In this document: one piece after another, positions 5,185-5,913 of the stretch
Position numbering within the stretch: position 1 is the stretch's first letter
Layout: each line of letters starts with the position of its first letter
Source: an uncultured Oscillospiraceae bacterium
GTDB lineage: Bacteria > Bacillota > Clostridia > Oscillospirales > Oscillospiraceae
NCBI GenBank assembly: GCA_900752305.1
Contig: CAADUV010000237.1
Coordinates: 1-5,913, forward strand
DNA: 5,913 nucleotides
Direction: 5' to 3'
Position numbers and translations under genes: made by a program
Notes under the pieces: model-generated
The model's input: only the letters and a program-made list of their open reading frames with translations
Told to the model about the DNA's origin: nothing
Databases searched by the model: none

Positions 5185-5212
5185 ATTATACTCATTTTTC
5201 CACGATTGTCAA
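5185..5212 (-). promoter_or_regulatory. Sigma-A promoter of tRNA-Gln
   Basis: Minus strand TTGACA (5207-5212), 16-base spacer, TATAAT (5185-5190): both boxes perfect. The start should be near 5178, leaving a leader of about 27 bases. Upstream, T-runs at 5219-5222, 5226-5232 and 5237-5243 (A-runs on the transcribed sense) resemble an UP element. Confidence 0.9.
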
Positions 5213-5279
5213 CAACTATTTTCGATTTTTTTAGAATTTTTTTCTTTGACTGATTTTTGCGGGAATTTCCAAAAAGCGC

Positions 5280-5308
5280 TTGACAAAAACCGCGTCTCAT
5301 CCTATAAT
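5280..5308 (+). promoter_or_regulatory. Sigma-A promoter of tRNA-Leu
   Basis: TTGACA (5280-5285), 17-base spacer, TATAAT (5303-5308): full consensus. The transcript should start near 5315, about 9 bases before the tRNA, so the 5' leader is very short. Confidence 0.92.
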
Positions 5309-5323
5309 AAATAACGCTAATTT

Positions 5324-5408
5324 GCGGATGTGCTGGAATAGGTAGACAGGCACGTTTGAGGGGCGTGTGTCAACCGACGTGTGAGTTCAAGTCTCATCAT
5401 CCGCACCA
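5324..5408 (+). tRNA. tRNA-Leu, anticodon GAG
   Basis: 85 bases with a long variable arm, as expected for a class II tRNA, and encoded CCA. Acceptor GCGGATG pairs with CATCCGC, discriminator A. Anticodon stem CACGT/GCGTG holds the loop TTGAGGG, giving GAG, which reads CTC and CTT. The T loop TTCAAGT is the typical tRNA-Leu form. Confidence 0.96.
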
Positions 5409-5409
5409 G

Positions 5410-5443
5410 ATCCCATGGATTCTCATCCATGGGATTCTTCTTT
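5410..5443 (+). terminator. Terminator of tRNA-Leu
   Basis: ATCCCATGGAT (5410-5420) and ATCCATGGGAT (5425-5435) pair perfectly over a TCTC loop and are followed by a T-rich stretch TCTTCTTT (5436-5443). It starts two bases after the CCA end. Confidence 0.85.
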
Positions 5444-5452
5444 ATCCAGACG

Positions 5453-5485
5453 AAAACCGGGAAGGGCTTGCCATTCCCGGTTTTT
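5453..5485 (-). terminator. Bidirectional terminator between tRNA-Leu and carbonic anhydrase
   Basis: AAAACCGGGAA (5453-5463) and TTCCCGGTTTT (5474-5484) form an 11-bp stem. The T-run on each side lets it serve the leftward carbonic anhydrase gene, which ends at 5491, and back up the tRNA-Leu terminator. Confidence 0.85.
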
Positions 5486-5490
5486 CTGTG

Positions 5491-5913
5491 TCAATCCTGC
5501 AAGAAATCCACGTGTCCGCTGTGAATGTCGTAGATGGCGGCGGCGAACTCCACCTTGCCCGCCTGGTGCAGCTCCTTCAAAATGGGGCTGCGCCCCAACG
5601 TGGCCAGGGCGTGGAGGGTGTTCTTGCGCACGGCCTGATGGGGGTCGGTCTCGCCGGCGATGGCGTCTCGAATCTCTGCCAGAATAGCGGCCAAACCGCC
5701 CTTTTCCTGTGCCGGCGTCAGCGCCGTGCCAACGGCTCCGCAGCCCGTGTGGCCCATGACCACCACCAGGGGCGTCTCCAGGTGCTCTACGGCGTATTCT
5801 GCGCTGCCCAGGGCAAAGTCACTGATGAGGTTGCCTGCGTTGCGGATGACGAACAGTTCTCCGATGCCGGCGTGGAAGATATGCTCCGGCGGCACACGGG
5901 AGTCGCTGCAGCA
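5491..5913 (-). CDS. Beta-class carbonic anhydrase, C-terminal 140 residues (cut by right window edge)
   Basis: The frame is open to the last base; the start lies outside the window. The visible protein begins CCSDSRVPPEHIF and holds the beta-carbonic anhydrase signatures: C-S-D-S-R with a zinc-binding Cys and the Asp-Arg dyad, GELFVIRNAGN, and the second zinc motif in VVVMGHTGCGAVG, where His and Cys are spaced H-x-x-C. The enzyme interconverts CO2 and bicarbonate, normally in the cytoplasm, supplying bicarbonate for carboxylations or helping pH balance. The C-terminal IYDIHSGHVDFLQD is usual for the family. The internal GTG at 5893-5895 is not the start, because the catalytic CSDSR lies upstream of it. 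The gene converges on tRNA-Leu with terminators between. Confidence 0.95.
   Translation of the reverse strand, partial: CCSDSRVPPEHIFHAGIGELFVIRNAGNLISDFALGSAEYAVEHLETPLVVVMGHTGCGAVGTALTPAQEKGGLAAILAEIRDAIAGETDPHQAVRKNTLHALATLGRSPILKELHQAGKVEFAAAIYDIHSGHVDFLQD

Noticed and set aside
5037..5314. Two 87-codon open frames across the tRNA-Gln region
   Set aside because: They read through a tRNA gene, a terminator and promoters; the peptides are artefacts of those RNA and control sequences.
5415..5687. A 90-codon plus-strand frame rich in Arg, Pro and Cys
   Set aside because: It is antisense to the carbonic anhydrase gene and runs through the terminator; no motif or ribosome site.

Overview
The window looks like chromosomal DNA of a Firmicute, most likely a GC-rich gut clostridium of the Oscillospiraceae type (inference). 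The signs are AAGGAGG-type ribosome binding sites, consensus sigma-A promoters with 16-17 bp spacers, short AT-rich intergenic stretches between GC-rich genes, a DUF177-rpmF pair, and a zinc-knuckle form of ribosomal protein L32. No prophage, transposase, CRISPR array or defence system is visible.

Left part (1-2500), minus strand: a tightly packed three-gene unit is read leftward from a sigma-A promoter at 2422-2450. It holds a RluA-family pseudouridine synthase (1384-2379), a PotD-like solute-binding lipoprotein (157-1371), and the start of a FlK-like hotdog thioesterase that runs off the left edge (1-137). The binding protein has no permease or ATPase gene beside it in the window, carries an acidic linker-like insertion, and lacks most of the polyamine-contact residues of PotD.

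Centre (2468-3324), plus strand: a back-to-back sigma-A promoter drives DUF177/YceD and rpmF (L32), closed by a long perfect hairpin terminator. Between 3325 and 3555 there is no convincing gene, but there is a dense series of perfect inverted repeats. This is the least explained part of the window and the best candidate for an undescribed repeat or structured RNA. It leads into a class-3 aldehyde dehydrogenase (3556-4917) with its own terminator.

Right part (4918-5913): two divergent tRNA genes, tRNA-Gln(CTG) on minus and tRNA-Leu(GAG) on plus, each have a near-perfect promoter and a terminator. A beta-class carbonic anhydrase on the minus strand runs off the right edge and converges on tRNA-Leu. 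Overall the content is mostly housekeeping: translation genes (L32, YceD, pseudouridine synthase, two tRNAs) with some metabolic and uptake genes. I found no clear multi-gene novel system; the unusual signals are the structured region, the altered binding protein and the shortened zinc knuckle of L32.
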